Notes: a model not told the origin generated them from the sequence alone. A stretch of 64,000 nucleotides of DNA from Penium margaritaceum (GCA_023375785.1 SZWC01008524.1:10029-74028), one strand, 5' to 3'; positions 47,102 through 59,120 are shown, numbered from the stretch's first letter. Numbers and translations: made by a program.

Positions 47102-48250
47102 ATGGAGGAGCAGAACGTACCCATGCACGCGAACACTGAAGCGGCAGTGAACGTTGGCGTGGAAGGCTACGTGGCAGCCGGATCAGCTCCGCTGGCTCCG
47201 ACGGCAGACCCGTCCGCGGATCCGTCGGCGGTGAACCAGCCGCCCCTACCGACAGCCTCGACATCAACGACTGGAGCGACAGGTGGCACCAGATGACAGG
47301 CGCGGATCAACAAGGACCTGGCGAGCCGCATCTTTGCACTCGAGGGGATCAACAGCCATCTTCTCCAATAGCTCAACGTCACAATGAAGGCTCTTTGCAA
47401 CACAAGTGCACGAGAGGCAGTACTTGTCGAGAGAAATTCCCAACTCTTGAGAGAACCCAAGATTTGTCTGGCCCCTCCCAAACCGTTCGATCCGACCAAC
47501 TCAAAGGGACCAACGATTCGGATGTGGTTGATGAGCCTGGAGGTGTACTTCACCGCTGTTGGGGTCGACGACGATCGCAAGAAGATTGACCTCGCAGCCG
47601 CGCTTCTGCGCGGCACGAAACTTAGTTGGTGGTCTGATCTAAAGGCCATCGAGCGGCAGTAGGAGACCGGCGAGGCCTCATCAATGGCCGTCGGCACCCG
47701 TCTCATATCCCCGACCGCAGGCGTTCTACCCTTGGAGTAGATGAGCCCACAATGGCAAGACGCGCTGACGCCACCAACAGACTAGAACGAGTTCTCACGC
47801 ATAATTCTCACCGGATTTGGACGGCTGAACGAGAAATGTGACGCTTGGTACAAGCTCCGGCGTCTCCGTCAGCAGTCAAGCGTGGCGGAGTATACGCGGA
47901 GATTCTGAGAGAGCATCACTGGTGCAAACATCGCCCCGAACAAACTCTGTTTTCACTACAACAACGGCCTCAAGCGAGACATCCGGCGAGCGATCGCCAT
48001 TTTTGGCATCCAAAATGACTTGCCGCAAATGATTGCAGCAGCATAAAGGATCGACAACGCCGACTACAACACTCAGATCCGGGAATCCTATGGCTGGCAA
48101 CCTTCCAACCACAATTACCATGGAAATGGAAAAATTCAGTCGAGGGACTCGTCGACTCCTATGGAAGTGGACGCCGTCAACCAGAGAGAAACGCGTAACT
48201 GCTACGACTGAGGAAAAGTTGGACACATCGCTCGCAACTGCCGAAGCAAG
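47102..48250 (+). pseudogene. Gypsy gag region (fossil)
   Basis: Begins MEEQNVPMHANTEAAVNV at 47102. The capsid-like part near 47450-47660 has PPKPFDPTNSKGPTIRMWL and LRGTKLSWWSDL, typical of plant Gypsy Gag. A zinc-knuckle-like segment (GKVGHIARNC) lies near 48210-48245. Broken. Confidence 0.8.
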
Positions 48251-48499
48251 CAGTAGGCCAAAAAGGGGGGGAAGTTGCAGAAAAATGAGTCGAGAAACAA
48301 CAAGGGGCAGGAGTGAATGGCACGACTCTTGTCCGTGAGGAGCGATTTGCACCAAACCATCGCCCATCTGAATGGTTTACAACACCACAAGGGGTTTGTG
48401 AGGTCGTTAAGTTCGACGAGGGGTATGAGGACGACCAACCGGCGACACTGCTACAAGTGCAACCTTGAGGTTGCAAAAGTCGCAAAACAGTACTGACAC

Positions 48500-48700
48500 T
48501 ATTGGATAGAGGAGCTTCTCACAATTGTGTGAGCAACAACATGGTTCACAAGTTAGGTTTGCGGACCGATCCAGGGGTGTTTGAAGGAAAAGCCGTCAAC
48601 GGGAGGCTACAGATACGGTTTCTCCGAGAACCATTACGACTACAAGTGGGGGACATGTGGTGCGTTCTAGAGAACATGTCCAATGAGTGATCCCAAAATC
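48500..48700 (+). pseudogene. Gypsy protease region (fossil)
   Basis: RGASHNCVSNNMVHKLGL followed by a short beta-rich stretch, then IILGCDNLYQHNPQVDW at 48695-48745, which is the usual start of the protease-to-RT linker. Confidence 0.7.
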
Positions 48701-49079
48701 ATTCTCGGATGTGACAACCTATACCAACACAATCCACAGGTTGACTGGAACAGTGGAGATGTCTTCGTGGAAATCAACGGCGCCAAGAGTCACCTTCTGC
48801 ACGTGGGGCGGAAGACAACAGCGGAAGTAGCAGAGATGGAAGCAGCAGAGGAAACCGCGGTAGCCAAAAAGCGACGACCTGTGCAATTGATACCGCTCAA
48901 CGTGGCCAAGCACTGCATGCGACGAGGAGCTCATGCGTGGCTCGTGCATCTCGAGCTAATAGAGGAAGCGGAAGTGGCAGCAGCTGACTCATCGGCCTCA
49001 TTGACCTCATCAACCTCATCAGACTCATCAGCCTCATCGGCCTCATCGGCGTCAACCAAGTCCGCGATGGTATCCGACG

Positions 49080-49900
49080 AGTCCGCATCACTCATCCACA
49101 AGTTTAAAGACGTTTTCCCCAACAAACTTCCAAAATCCCTACTACCTCAATGCGACATCAACCATCGCGTCGAGCTCAAACCGGAAAGCCGACCCACAGT
49201 TCGAGGGGCCCATCGGATGAGCGACCACGAATTGACTGAGTTGAAAAAGCAGCTCGACGAGATGCTCGGTCAGGGGTTAATCCGCCCATCCACGTCACTC
49301 TACGCCACACCTGTCATGTTTGTGAAAAGGAAAACTGGCAAAATGTGGATGTGCGTGGACTACCGGGCGTTGAATGATGCTACCATCAAGAATCACTACC
49401 CTCTTATTTGAGCCGACGAACTTTTCGACCAACTCCGTGGAGCCCGAATTTTCACCAAATTGACCTACGCAGCGGTTATCACCAGATCCGCATGGAAGAC
49501 GTCGACATCGAGAAAACGGCATTCCGAATGCGCTATGGACATTTCAAGCTCACGGTCATGCTGTTTGTACTCACGAATACCCCGGTGATGTTCATGGCAG
49601 CGATGAACAATGTTTTCCGCCCGTACTTTGACGATTTTCTCGTGGCATATCTCGACGACATCCTGGTGTACAGTTGAACTCCGGAGGAGCATGATGGACA
49701 TCTTCATAAAGTTCTGGAAGTTTTACAAAGAGAGAAGTTTTTCGGAAAACTCTCAAAATGCGATTTCGGTCACTGTTCGATCGAGTTTTGGGCCACATCA
49801 TCAACGGCGGACAGATCACCATGGATCCAAAAAAAGTGGCAACAGTCGCTGATTGGCCGACACCAGCCAATGTTCGAGACGTTCAAGTCCTCCTCGGCTT
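49080..49900 (+). pseudogene. Gypsy reverse transcriptase region (fossil)
   Basis: Order of motifs: [85 protein letters not shown] and the catalytic [10 protein letters not shown] at about 49650-49675. It stops at LLGFCNYY, where a 490-bp element is inserted. Confidence 0.9.
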
Positions 49901-49911
49901 CTGCAATTATT

Positions 49912-50401
49912 GTGATAACACTCATATTCGTGTAAAATATTTTTTTTCAGTTTGCCCTTGTGTTTTACATTTAATTTTTAGATTTTTAGGCGAATCACTC
50001 CTAGAATTCCGTAAATCCCATGTTTTTCTCCCTCACCTGGGTTCCTGGAAAAACCTGTTTTTGCCGGGCTCATAGAACATCGACCTCCAAGGTGTGTGGA
50101 AGAACTTCTGTGAGGTTCAGATGCCAACCCGGCCTTGTGCACTCTCAAAGCCTCTCGAGTCTCCAGCGACGGTCGATCCAACAGTCGACCGAGATTTCCA
50201 AGTCAGAATTTTGATTCTGGTATTTGACTAGCGAGGTCGCAGGATTGAGAGCGGACCGATGGGTGAATATGAGAAGCACTAATTATTCATGTAACCCACT
50301 TGGGAGACCAGACTAAAAATTAAAAAGTCCCCATTTTTTGGTGACTATGAAAAGCGCTAAATTGCATTCTAAAAAGTGAATGAATTTGAGTGCCAGTACG
50401 G
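49912..50401. mobile_element. 490-bp MITE-like insert in the Gypsy element
   Basis: The Gypsy codons for CNYYKRF are split: TATT ends the left side (49908-49911) and TATT restarts it (50402-50405). The insert starts GTGATAACACTCATATTCG and its other end, read backwards, gives CCGTACTGGCACTCAAATTC, so the ends share RCACTCAWATTC as an imperfect inverted repeat. AT-rich, no coding frame. The ends and the duplication suggest a small non-autonomous DNA transposon; the superfamily is not clear. Confidence 0.65.
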
Positions 50402-50402
50402 T

Positions 50403-51070
50403 ATTACAAGCGCTTCGTACGGGATTACGCCCGAGTGTCAACGCCTCTCTCCAATCTCACTCAAAAAGAAAATGAGTGGAGGTGGTGGGACAGCGAACAA
50501 GAAGTGTTAACCGCTTTGTGGCACGCTCTGATTTCGGCGCCAGCCCTATGATTAGCCAATCCAACGATCGATTATGTCATGGCTACGGATGCTTTGTATC
50601 GAGCCATCGGTGCAACCCTCCTGCAAGATCATGGCAATGGCAAGCAACCGGTCACATACATGTCAAGAAATCTGCGAGGAATGGAACTCAACTACGCCGT
50701 ACACAAGAAGGAGATGCTGACAGTCGTACATGTATTGAAGACGTGGCGGCCCTATCTTGAATGCCGCCGATTCATCGTATGCACCGACCACCACGTGCTA
50801 AAACATTTGAAGACGTAGCCGAACCTCGGTCGACGTCAAACCAGATGGATGGAATTCTTCGAATCCGGGTTCGACTACGATATTGAGTACTGGCGAGGCA
50901 AAACCAATCCAGCCGACGCTCTCAGCCGGCGACCAGATCCGATGGCTGAGGTAGCAACGCTCCAGCTGCAACAAGATCCATACTTCGAGCACTTGTTTGC
51001 ACGAGGCTACGAACAGCATGGCGGATACGACAAAACCAAGTTCTGCTACGACACACCATATTGGCGACGA
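50403..51070 (+). pseudogene. Gypsy RNase H region (fossil)
   Basis: Resumes after the insert with an RDYARVSTPLSNL-type linker, then ATDALYRAIGATLLQ, HKKEMLTVVHVLKTWRPYL, FIVCTDHHVLKHLKT and RGKTNPADALSRRPD at 50895-50940, the standard RNase H end. Confidence 0.88.
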
Positions 51071-51084
51071 TGATTCACTCACCA

Positions 51085-51630
51085 AGTGGTTGTTCCTCCG
51101 AACGACGAACTCCGCCGCATGCTACTCGAGGAGTGCCACAACATAGGTCCATGCGGGCACTTCGGAGAAGACAAGACGCTGAAGAAGCTGGCGAAATACT
51201 ACTGGTGGGACAAGATGCAGTTCGACGTGGCCAACTTCTGCAAATCCTGCGGCACGTATCGGCGACAAAAATCCCGTCGCAGGAGGCCACCCGGACTTCT
51301 GCAACCACTTCCCAATCCGACGGAACCATGGACTGACATCTCCATAAACTTTGTCACGGGATTAGCAATCACACCCGAGGGATATGACGTAATCCTCATG
51401 GTTGTCAACAGGTTTTCCAAAATGTCCCATTTTATTCCAACGATGACCACCAGCACCGCCGAAGGAACAGCGTGACTTTTTCTAAACAACATTGTACGGC
51501 TACACGGTGTCAAGAACCATCAAGAGCGACAGAGACGGTCGAATTACCAGCCCTTTCTGGCGCGAACTGATGACTTGCTATGGTAGTCGGATCCAGATTT
51601 CTACGCCGTTCCATCCTCAAACCGACAGTC
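51085..51630 (+). pseudogene. Gypsy integrase, first part (fossil)
   Basis: The zinc-binding end shows ECHNIGPCGHFGEDKTLKKL and FCKSCGTYRRQK (HHCC type). The core begins PPGLLQPLPNPTEPW and ILMVVNRFSKMSHFIPT. The core is split at 51631 by the nested element and continues at 58587. Confidence 0.9.
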
Positions 51631-51635
51631 AGACT

Positions 51636-52306
51636 AATTAGAAATAATTTTTAGGGCATGCAGGCCCATGCAAAAATGAACATGAGCTCTGTGTGTGAGT
51701 GCGATGCAAGACGGCAAGAATTTGGCTAAGTCTGGAATGCTGAATATAAAGAACAAGGAGAGTTTACAAATGAGCCCCTAGCGGGCTTATATAGGGGCGC
51801 CGGCAGCTAACCGCACCGGGCCCCGTCACCCCTGCTGAACCCAAATGAGTCAACAGGGAGAACACACATTGCATACACCACGAGAGTAATAAAGGTGGTC
51901 TCCTCGAGGCACCGGAACAACTCTCCGAGTGCCCGGGTCTCGACCAACGAGAGAAAATGAGCAGTGCCAAAACATCTCGGAATCAACGTCCAGACATCAC
52001 AGACGGCTTTCCGAACATCGGAAGCCCCACTATAGCCATCGGGTCTCCTCGTCGCACCTGTACAGTCAACCGGGTACGCGGGTCTGAACCCACCGAGAAA
52101 ACTCTCCTACCTCCTGACAAGCCCACATGGCTGCCAGAACGTATCGACCGCGTCTCGCCAGCGCCGTCGTAGGTGCTGGAGAAGTCTCGGTGCAGTCCGG
52201 AGGCCCGTCGTGTCGTCACGCCCTCCTCTACCATATACCCCGAATGTGGGTATATCGGTAAACTAGTAGTGTCGATCGTGACGGGTGGAAGCCACACAAA
52301 CCAACA
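51636..52306 (-). repeat. 3' LTR of the nested element (minus orientation)
   Basis: Plus strand begins AATTAGAAATAAT and ends AAACCAACA. A TATATAAG box on the minus strand lies at about 51786-51795. Confidence 0.92.
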
Positions 52307-52316
52307 CTCCCCCTGG
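52307..52316 (-). promoter_or_regulatory. polypurine tract (minus strand)
   Basis: Minus strand reads CCAGGGGGAG directly before the LTR, nearly the same as the tract at 18536-18545. Confidence 0.8.
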
Positions 52317-52400
52317 CTGACATAGCCGTCCACGCCAGAACGAATGAGCGAAGGCATGGAACAACAATGCATGGCAAGCCATAACATGCATGAGTCAACT

Positions 52401-52404
52401 CACA

Positions 52405-52439
<35 letters not shown>
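52401..52439. repeat. CA microsatellite
   Basis: About 18 near-perfect CA units inside the nested element. Confidence 0.95.
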
Positions 52440-52442
<3 letters not shown>

Positions 52443-52609
52443 TCTGCTATCCATCTAGGGTCTCCCTGGACACTGGCACAACCCACCAAGTGTCTGGGTC
52501 TCGACCATGAGAGGAGTGATGCACACGCACACAAACCAGTGTAATGCACATCATACACATGTCAGAGGACAAGATGGTCTCCTCGTGACACTGGCGGTAC
52601 CAGGGTCCN

Positions 52610-53084
52610 ATAGCACCAGCTGACGAAGCTAGAACAGCAACAGATGTGTCTGTAACGGCAGCGAACGCGGCTGCAAAATTCTACGAAGTGCCAGCTGACA
52701 AAGCAGGAACAACAGCCAATGTGTCTGCAACGTCAGCAGACACGGCTGCAACAATCTGCACATTGCCAGCTGACAAGGCTGGAGCGGTAGCAAATTTGTC
52801 TGGAACAGCGGCAGACGCGGCTGCAACCCTCTACACAATGCCAGCTGACGAAGCTAGAGCGGCAGCAAATTTGTCTACAACAGCGGCAAACGCGGTTGCA
52901 ACCCTCTACACAGTGCCAGCTGACCACGCTGGAGCGGCAGCAAATTTGTCTGCAACAGCGGCAGACGCGCCTGCAACCCTGTACACAATGCTAGCTGACG
53001 AAGCTGGAGCGGCAGCAAATTTGTCTACAACGGCAGCAGACATAGTTGCAACACCATACAGATTGCCAGCTGACAAAGCTGGTG
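52610..53084. repeat. 75-bp tandem repeat running into an assembly gap
   Basis: At least six copies of a 75-bp unit starting CCAGCTGACRAAGCTGG. Because 75 is a multiple of three, the array is open in frames on both strands: plus strand gives PADKAG...AATLYTM repeats of 25 residues, minus strand a hydrophobic alanine/valine-rich repeat. The element reads minus, so the minus frame is the more natural candidate. The array ends in the N run, which probably replaces more copies. Confidence 0.85.
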
Positions 53085-53408
53085 NNNNNNNNNNNNNNNN
53101 NNNNNNNNNNNNNNNNNNNNNNNNNNNNNNNNNNNNNNNNNNNNNNNNNNNNNNNNNNNNNNNNNNNNNNNNNNNNNNNNNNNNNNNNNNNNNNNNNNNN
53201 NNNNNNNNNNNNNNNNNNNNNNNNNNNNNNNNNNNNNNNNNNNNNNNNNNNNNNNNNNNNNNNNNNNNNNNNNNNNNNNNNNNNNNNNNNNNNNNNNNNN
53301 NNNNNNNNNNNNNNNNNNNNNNNNNNNNNNNNNNNNNNNNNNNNNNNNNNNNNNNNNNNNNNNNNNNNNNNNNNNNNNNNNNNNNNNNNNNNNNNNNNNN
53401 NNNNNNNN
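53085..53408. other. assembly gap (324 N)
   Basis: Run of N; open frames reported across it carry no information. Confidence 0.99.
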
Positions 53409-54028
53409 TCCTGGGCGATGAGTCATGTGGTGTATCCATCATGTAGAGACAGCTCCCCCTGTCACCTGCGAGTCGACTCCCTCCCTCAAAGACGAAGTGG
53501 TGTCTCCGGCTACAACTCCTCACGTGAATCTGCATCACCTGGGGTATACCAGTCCTCGCGTGACTGCCAAGGGTCCCAACTCACAGTCTCTCCTGCCTCT
53601 GTACTGCCGCGATGCATCTGTGTGCGCCAGAGGAACGGGAATGGGCGCGCAGTACGCGTGCGTGGATGAAGTGGCGGAGCTGGCCTCCGATACGGGATAG
53701 CATACCCTGAGACAGAAGAGTGTACTACCAGAAGAGGAGAGCTGGAGCAACGAACCGGATCACCACTCATGGATGAAGATGACGATGGGACAGATGAGTC
53801 GGGTGGATGAAGGTGCGTGACGGCAGTAGTAGAAGAAGGAGGAGCGATGATGGGGTCGACAAGAGCGAGGATGGCGGAAGCCGAAAGCACGCTCACCTCT
53901 CCTATAATAGTGTCCCCAACGGACGTCATACTCGGAGCTCGTACAAGATCCTCCCCGGGTATAGGTGTGCCAGATGCTGCTAGCGGAAGGCTCCTACAGG
54001 TAGCAGTGATGATGTCCTCCTTTGAGAA

Positions 54029-55081
54029 TCACTCACGCGCTGCCATCATCTCCCGCTGTAGCATGACTACACGCTCCTGCAGGTCAGCATAATCTGCCTC
54101 GGACATGTCGAGGTGGCCTATGTCGACCTGGTGTAGAATAAACTCTGCCTCATTGGATGCTGCAGAGGCAGACTGCACAACTCGTGAATACAGCGCCATC
54201 TGCATCTCTGCTGCTGAAGACGATGGAACTGGTGCTGCTGCATCCTCCTGGGGGTCAACCAAGGTCGCAATGTGCTGAGACGCTGGAACATCGGATGTAG
54301 CTGCAAGTGTCGCATCCACATCATACCTCGTGTCTGTCATGTGAGGAGTGAGTGGTCGCATGCCGAGAGAGAAGGAGAAGGAGGAGTCGTCAGATTCCGT
54401 AGAGCATGTGGAAGCGTCGTCCGTGTAGGTACTGCCACTCTCGGCGTCGATGTGATCGGTAGCGTCACCAAGAGGTGAAATCGAGGGGGCAGAACTCAGC
54501 TCCTGCTGACGAGGTGAGGCCATCTGCATGTATGGATCTGCTCAGGTGTCCTCGACTTCCGCCATAATGGACACAGGTGTAGAGGGCTCCGGCTCAGCAA
54601 TGTCTGTCAAGGCGACCAACAAGCGCAGCTGGCGCTCACGCACTGTCTTGCCGGGAACGCTGGTCACTACCACCTGCTCGATGATAGAGTAAGGACCATC
54701 ATCTGACACCGTCATGTATGTCGCTGCTCCGTCGTGAGTACGGGAACCCGAAGAATGTGGGAACATAGACGACTCCTCACGCTGAAGCTGGTCCTCAGGT
54801 AGTACAGATGAGGCGGTGGAGCATGTTGTGTCTGTTGGAGCATATGTCTCGGTGACATCTCTGAGAACTGCTGCTCTCAAGAACGCCTCAACCTCCAAAT
54901 GACCAACCGGCCGACTCTGCTCATGCACTGCGCCTGCTGTTATACTGGTGTGAAGCTCGTGCACCAACGCCCCCGGAGATCCGTGTGGGATATCCCGATC
55001 CGCGCGGGACTCATGTGCCACCGCTAGGCCGCTACTAATCGGAGTCGCAAGTGGCACCGCCAAAGCACATGAGACCTGCAC
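54029..55081 (-). pseudogene. downstream repeat-rich frames of the nested element
   Basis: Two long minus-strand frames (54542-55081 and 54029-54529) continue the serine/threonine- and acid-rich protein of the element. They contain STPVSIMAEVEDT and LQERVVMLQREMMAARE near their ends, the latter resembling a short coiled coil. No enzyme motif is present. Treated as part of a fossil gag-type region. Confidence 0.5.
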
Positions 55082-55102
55082 TCCTCGTGATGCAGCGTGC
55101 TG

Positions 55103-56326
55103 CTACAGAATGTCCGGCTGTTGCCCCAGCGTAGATGTCGACATCGATGACATGCAAGTCCCAAGTACTCCAACATCCGGCGACGTCGTATGAGTCGTCC
55201 GTACACTCTCCCCCGAAACTCCTAGGCCTCCACCGGACGGAGCCGGGAGTGGCACAGTCCAGGGACGCCGTGCCTGCACTCCTCCTGAGGTAACCTTCTG
55301 CTGCAGAACGTCTGGCTCCTGTCCCAGGGTGGATGTCGACCTCGATGACACGCATATCTCCTGCACTGGATCCTCCGCCGGGCTCGTGTGAGCCTGCTGC
55401 ACAAACTCCGCCAAAACTCCGCAAGAGGCATCCCGATCCGTACGGGACCCCTGTGCAACCGCCGGGCCGCCACCGGTAGGAGCCGCGAGTGGCATTGCCC
55501 ATGGACGCCGGGCCTGCACTCCTCCTGATGCAAGCTGCTGATGTATAAGATCTGGATCCAGCGCGGACGTGGAAGTCGAGCTCGATGACACGCAAGTCTG
55601 CACCATGACCTCCATGCGATGTGTTGTCACCGTATCATCTGAGTCTACCTGTACTGACGCTCGGGCAGCACGGCCCGACGCGACTGCAGATACTGTCGCT
55701 ATTGTCACATCACGCAATGCGCGGTGACCACACTCCCCCTTGACAGGTACAGCAACGGAGGCCGAGGAGGTGGAGGATGTATCAACACTGGCGCGAGCAC
55801 GCCGTGCGGAGCGCTGACGACGACGTCGCAGAGTCACTCGACTGGAACGACTGCTGGAAGACAAGTCATCGCGGGGTGGCAGCGTGGTCACAGCAGAGTG
55901 GAGGAGCGAAAGGATGGTGGCAGCCTGGGACTGGCTGGCAGGTGAAGCGGAAGGGGCACCATCGGATGAAGAAGGAGGAGATATGGTCGAAGAGGCCGTC
56001 GACGAACGAGTAACAGAAGCACGCTCAGTGATAACGAGGTCACAAAGCCGCTGCACCGTCTGCCGCAGGCCGTGGATCTCGGCGAATATGCTCGCTAGAG
56101 GTCCTACTAGGGGATCTACCAACGCAGGTAGATCCGTATGCTGTGGAGGACGTCGGCTCGGACAAGGCTGTAACCAAGGTGGATGCCAGTCGGGAGGGCG
56201 CATCCAACAGCGACGCCAACCATGACGTCCATCACCACAGTAGTAGCAGGCAAACGCGTAGGGCGCCTGCTCAGATGTCCGCGCACTCATCTCGTGCGCT
56301 GGACGATGGATAGGCACCGAGGGCAC
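55103..56326 (-). pseudogene. zinc-knuckle Gag-like frame of the nested element
   Basis: A 407-codon minus-strand frame. Near residue 30 it has CYYCGDGRHGWRRC, a perfect C-x2-C-x4-H-x4-C zinc knuckle as in retrotransposon Gag nucleocapsid. The middle is serine- and arginine-rich. From about residue 240 on, a unit of roughly 65-80 residues repeats about three times, each starting C(V/M)SS.STST and containing SGGVQARRPW..PL.AP.GGG. This is a Gag nucleocapsid tail enlarged by repeats, which is known from gag-only LTR elements. A capsid-like part may lie in 56473-56829, but I cannot confirm it. Confidence 0.7.
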
Positions 56327-57159
56327 CTACTCCCAGTGGTAAACACCAAGCAACGGGAGAGAATGAGGCCAGTAGGTACTATCACTCCTAGAGGTCACGG
56401 CGTCCAGGTAAGGTAACGTGACTAGACGGGAAGAGCTGAACTACCATTGCACGCCCGGAGACTACAGTCCGACTAACTGCGGCCACTAATGCTGCTGCCA
56501 CTAATGGAGCAAAGTCTGCTCCAAGACGAGAAGGGGTGGCGACTGAAGGTGTGGCTGCTGCTCCAAGCGGTAGACGACCCAAACCCTCCGAGCTGGTAAG
56601 ACTCAGAGCCGCCGTCGATCCTACGGGGTGAAGTACGTGCACCAATCCACGGGCCCGAAGAAGACGCCGGTCCACGACGCATCTCGAAGCGGAGATCGCT
56701 GCTGATGACAGTCGGCTGTCGGCTCTGAAGGCGAAAGTGCAAGCTCTCGCGGAGCCGCCGCACTAAGTGGTCGTCGACACTCCACCGCTTGATGCTGCTA
56801 CTGCATCTATGAAGCTGCGGCTGTTGCAACGGTGGTAGTTGGAAGATGAACCCTTTTTTTTGTCGTTATTCTCTAGTCCTTGGGCCCCCCTTTCTGTTTT
56901 TCTTTTTCTTTGCCCTCACCCTCTACCCCTTTTTTTCATTCTCCCCTCTGACCCGGCCCCTCTGTTGGTCGGCCGACGGGGCCGACGGGGCCGACAGGGC
57001 CGACGGGTGGCCGAAGGGCCCCTCGGAGGGGCTCGGCAAGGCCCTCCGAGGGCCCCCCTCAGAAGAGGAGGAAGGGAGGGGGGGGTTGCAAGCGGAACCC
57101 CCTCAGAGTGCCCCCCTGATCAGAGGAGGGCTGCGAGGCCATCCTCGCAGCGGCAGCAG

Positions 57160-57760
57160 CAGCTGTAGCGGCAGGTGCAGCTGCTGCGGTTGTTGCTGCT
57201 GCTGCTGCTTCTGCTGCTACTGCTGCTTCTGCTGCTGCTGCTGCTCTGCGCAGCAACTGCTGCTACTGCTTGCTGCTGTCGCCGCGACTGCTGCTGCTGC
57301 ACGCTACTTCTGCTGCCGCCGCTGCTGCAGTAGCTGCTGCTGCTACAGTAGCTGCTGCTGCTATAGTAGCTGCTGCTGCTGCTGCTCTACGCAGTAGCTG
57401 CTGCTACTACTTGCTGCTGCCACCGCGGCTGCTGCTACTGCACGCTCCTGCTGCTGCTTGATGTTGCCGCCACTGCTGCTTCTGTTTTTTTTTCCATTTT
57501 GCTCTGCACGCTGCTGCTGCTGCTGTTGCTGCTGCTACGGGTGCTGCTGCTGCTACTGCTGCTGTTGCTGCTACTGCTGCTGTTGTTGCTGCTGCTAAAG
57601 CTGCTACTACTACTGTTGCTTTTGCTACTGCTGCGTCGCTGCTTGCTGCTGCACGCTGCTGCTTCTGCTCGTTGCTGCTAGTCGCTGCCGCCATGGCTGC
57701 AAGCTACTACTGCGTCGCTGCTGCTCGTGCACGCTGCTGCTACCAATGCGTGCTGCTGCT
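57160..57760 (-). repeat. CTG/CAG-rich leader of the nested element
   Basis: About 600 bp of interrupted CTG/CTA triplets on the plus strand, that is CAG on the element's own strand, 150-750 bp after the primer site. All frames are open with runs of leucine, cysteine, alanine or serine; these are by-products. Confidence 0.9.
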
Positions 57761-57901
57761 ACTGCTTCTCACCGCCCCTGTGGCATTCGCGTGCGATCGC
57801 TTCGCGCTCCCTCATGCTACTGCCGGCGTGGCACCACGTGGCGCGTTCTCTTAGCGTTCCGCCCACTGCTACTGCTTCTGCTGCTCACACGCCCCCCTGC
57901 A

Positions 57902-57912
57902 CTCTGATACCA
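57902..57912 (-). promoter_or_regulatory. primer-binding site (minus strand), Met-tRNA type
   Basis: Minus strand reads TGGTATCAGAG directly after the LTR boundary at 57913. Confidence 0.9.
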
Positions 57913-58581
57913 AATTAGAAATAATTTTTAGGGCATGCAGGCCCATGCAAAAACGAACATGAGCTCTGTGTGTGAGTGCGATGCAAGACGGCAAGAATTT
58001 GGCCAAGTCTGGAACGCTGAATATAAAGAACAAGGAGAGTTTACAAATGAGCCCCTAGCGGGCTTATATAGGGGTGCCGGCAGCTATCCGCACCGGGCCC
58101 CGTCACCCCTGCTGAATCCAAATGAGTCAACAGGGAGAACACATTGCATACACCACGAGAGTAACAAAGGTGGTCTCCTCGAGGCACCGGAACAACTCTC
58201 CGAGTGCCCGGGTCTCAACCACCGAGAAAACATGAGCAGTGCCAAAACATCTCGGAATCAACGTCCAGACATCACAGACGGCATTCCGAACATCGGAAGC
58301 CCCACAATAGCCATCGGGTCTCCTCGTCGCGCCGGTACAGTCAACCGGGTGCGCGGGTCTGAACCCACTGAGAAAACTCTCATACCTCCTGACAAGCCCA
58401 CATGGCTGTCGGAACGCATCGACCGTGTCTCGCCGGTGTTGTCATAGGTGTTGGAGAAGTCTCGGTGCAGTCCGGAGGCCCGTCGTGTCGTCACGCCCTC
58501 CTCTGCCATATACCCCAAATGTGGGTTTATCGGTAAACTAGCAGTGTCGGTCGTGAAAGGTGGAAGCCACACAAACCATCA
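57913..58581 (-). repeat. 5' LTR of the nested element (minus orientation)
   Basis: Partner of 51636-52306. Holds a TATATAAG box on the minus strand at about 58063-58072, the likely promoter of the element. Confidence 0.92.
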
Positions 58582-58586
58582 AGACT

Positions 58587-59120
58587 GAGCGGACCAATCA
58601 AATGTTCGAACACCTTCTCCGAACATTGTGCAAACCCCATAGGACAGATTGGACACAAAATTCCCGGCCACCGAAATTGCATACAGCTCGGCGATCTCCA
58701 CCGCAACAAGTCAAACTCCATTTGAAGTGGTGTATGGCGAACTTCCCGCCACACCAACAAGAATACACAGCAAGAGCAACATCCTCGCGGTTGACGTCCA
58801 ACGCCGTAATTTCTCCACCATCTGTGAGGAAACACATCAGACACTCGCGAAGACGCAAGCGGCGATGAAACGAGCAGCTAGCCGACATCACTCTGATGAT
58901 GTGTTCGTTGTTGGCGACAATGTTCTCCTGAGCTCAACCAACATCAAACTCCGAGGAGCTGACTGTTCGAAGCTCTAACCCGATGGCTGGGACCGTTTGA
59001 GATAAAGCGCATACAAACCTCTGTGGTTGCGTGACTCAAACTCCCCGACACCATGCAAGTTCATACGGTCTTCCACATCAGCAGACTGAAGCACTAGCGA
59101 GACCTCGGAGAGAACTTCCT
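58587..59120 (+). pseudogene. Gypsy integrase, second part (fossil)
   Basis: Continues the Gypsy integrase after the nested element: ERTNQMFEHLLRTLC, TPFEVVYGELPATPT, then the C-terminal FVVGDNVLLSSTNIKL and VFHISRLK. 59121-59185 holds nothing recognisable. Confidence 0.85.

Larger units (their letters stand above)
51636..58581 (-). mobile_element. nested gag-only (non-autonomous) LTR-retrotransposon
   Basis: LTRs at 51636-52306 (671 bp) and 57913-58581 (669 bp) are about 95% identical by eye. The target duplication AGACT lies at 51631-51635 and 58582-58586, inside the Gypsy integrase region. A primer site on the minus strand abuts the right LTR and a purine tract abuts the left one, so it reads leftwards. 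The inside carries a CAG-type leader (minus strand), a frame with a perfect zinc knuckle, repeat-rich frames and a 75-bp tandem repeat ending in an N gap. I see no protease, integrase, reverse transcriptase or RNase H, although 324 N bases hide part of it. LTR divergence of about 5% gives an age like that of the 11-kb Copia element, and younger than the Gypsy host copy. Confidence 0.92.

Noticed and set aside
53046-53538. Long frames across the N run
   Set aside because: Most of their length is unknown sequence.
57160-57760. Poly-leucine, poly-cysteine and poly-alanine frames
   Set aside because: Direct result of CTG/CAG triplet repeats, open in all frames.
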